Positions 32,311 to 32,360 of a stretch of 32,360 nucleotides of DNA are shown piece by piece. This DNA comes from Pseudomonadota bacterium (lineage in GTDB: Bacteria; Myxococcota; UBA9042; PHBI01). The stretch is from contig SXIE01000188.1 in the NCBI GenBank assembly GCA_005772945.1, forward strand, positions 1 through 32,360, written 5' to 3'. The notes beneath the pieces are model-generated. The model worked only from the letters and a program-made list of their open reading frames with translations, searched no databases and was not told where the DNA came from. Every line of letters starts with the position of its first letter. Within the stretch, counting starts at the first letter, position 1. The translations under genes and the position numbers were made by a program.

Positions 32311-32360
32311 ATGACACAAGCTCTTTCTCTCGATCTGCGTCGTCGGATCGTCGAAGTGTA
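32311..32360 (+). mobile_element. IS630-family transposase, N-terminus only (runs off window)
   Basis: ATG 32311 is preceded by AGGAGG at 32301-32306. The first 16 codons read MTQALSLDLRRRIVEV, which matches the start of the helix-turn-helix domain of IS630-type transposases (consensus LS-x-DLR-x-R-[IV]-V). Only 50 bases are in the window, so completeness and terminal inverted repeats cannot be judged. IS630 elements insert at TA dinucleotides. Confidence 0.72.

Overview
This is a very GC-rich (roughly 70% G+C by eye) chromosomal window that looks like a member of the Myxococcota (delta-proteobacterial predator/soil type). The reasons are the many small secreted lipoproteins, long cysteine-rich surface proteins with Dickkopf-like and CTDC-like repeats, a eukaryote-type Ser/Thr kinase fused to a sulfatase-modifying-factor-like domain, and many radical SAM enzymes. 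The taxonomic call is inference from gene content. No rRNA, tRNA or CRISPR array was seen.

Layout. 2-706: the 3' part of a CoxE-like VWA protein. 747-8474: cell-surface genes, namely a secreted beta-propeller-like protein, a Dickkopf-like Cys-rich lipoprotein, a TPR lipoprotein and a 1,414-residue CTDC-repeat protein (the last two on the minus strand). 8646-15619: a tightly packed plus-strand operon, made of a coiled-coil protein, a MurG-like GT-B glycosyltransferase with an extra C-terminal domain, three consecutive radical SAM enzymes whose reading frames overlap, and a membrane-anchored protein with a Pro-Ser linker and two acidic repeats. 15752-18155: carboxynorspermidine synthase and carboxynorspermidine decarboxylase, the alternative route to spermidine or norspermidine.

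18178-20265 (minus) is the kinase/SUMF1-like fusion. 20392-25295 (plus) holds an Lgt-family membrane protein translationally coupled to a B12-binding radical SAM enzyme, a paralogous second B12-radical SAM enzyme, and two small envelope proteins. 25366-26391 is a second SUMF1-like protein. 26411-32219 (minus) holds small lipoproteins, a MNT/AbiEii-like nucleotidyltransferase with a small partner, a molybdopterin oxidoreductase and a beta-propeller lipoprotein. The window ends in the first codons of an IS630-type transposase.

Three things deserve most attention. (1) The 8646-15619 operon combines a glycosyltransferase with three radical SAM proteins. The second and third are tandem paralogues sharing an unusual C-terminal cysteine pattern, and I see no recognised product or precursor peptide. 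(2) An Lgt-like protein with a Cys-rich variant of the family signature is coupled to two HpnP/DUF4070-type B12-radical SAM proteins, suggesting an undescribed lipid or lipoprotein modification. (3) The 3' end of the molybdopterin oxidoreductase gene is duplicated (about 96% identical), bracketing a 1.5 kb segment with a nucleotidyltransferase module whose first gene is cut off exactly at the duplication border. This looks like a small gene-end-restoring insertion. Functions of the two radical SAM systems are inference; the sequence layout is directly seen.
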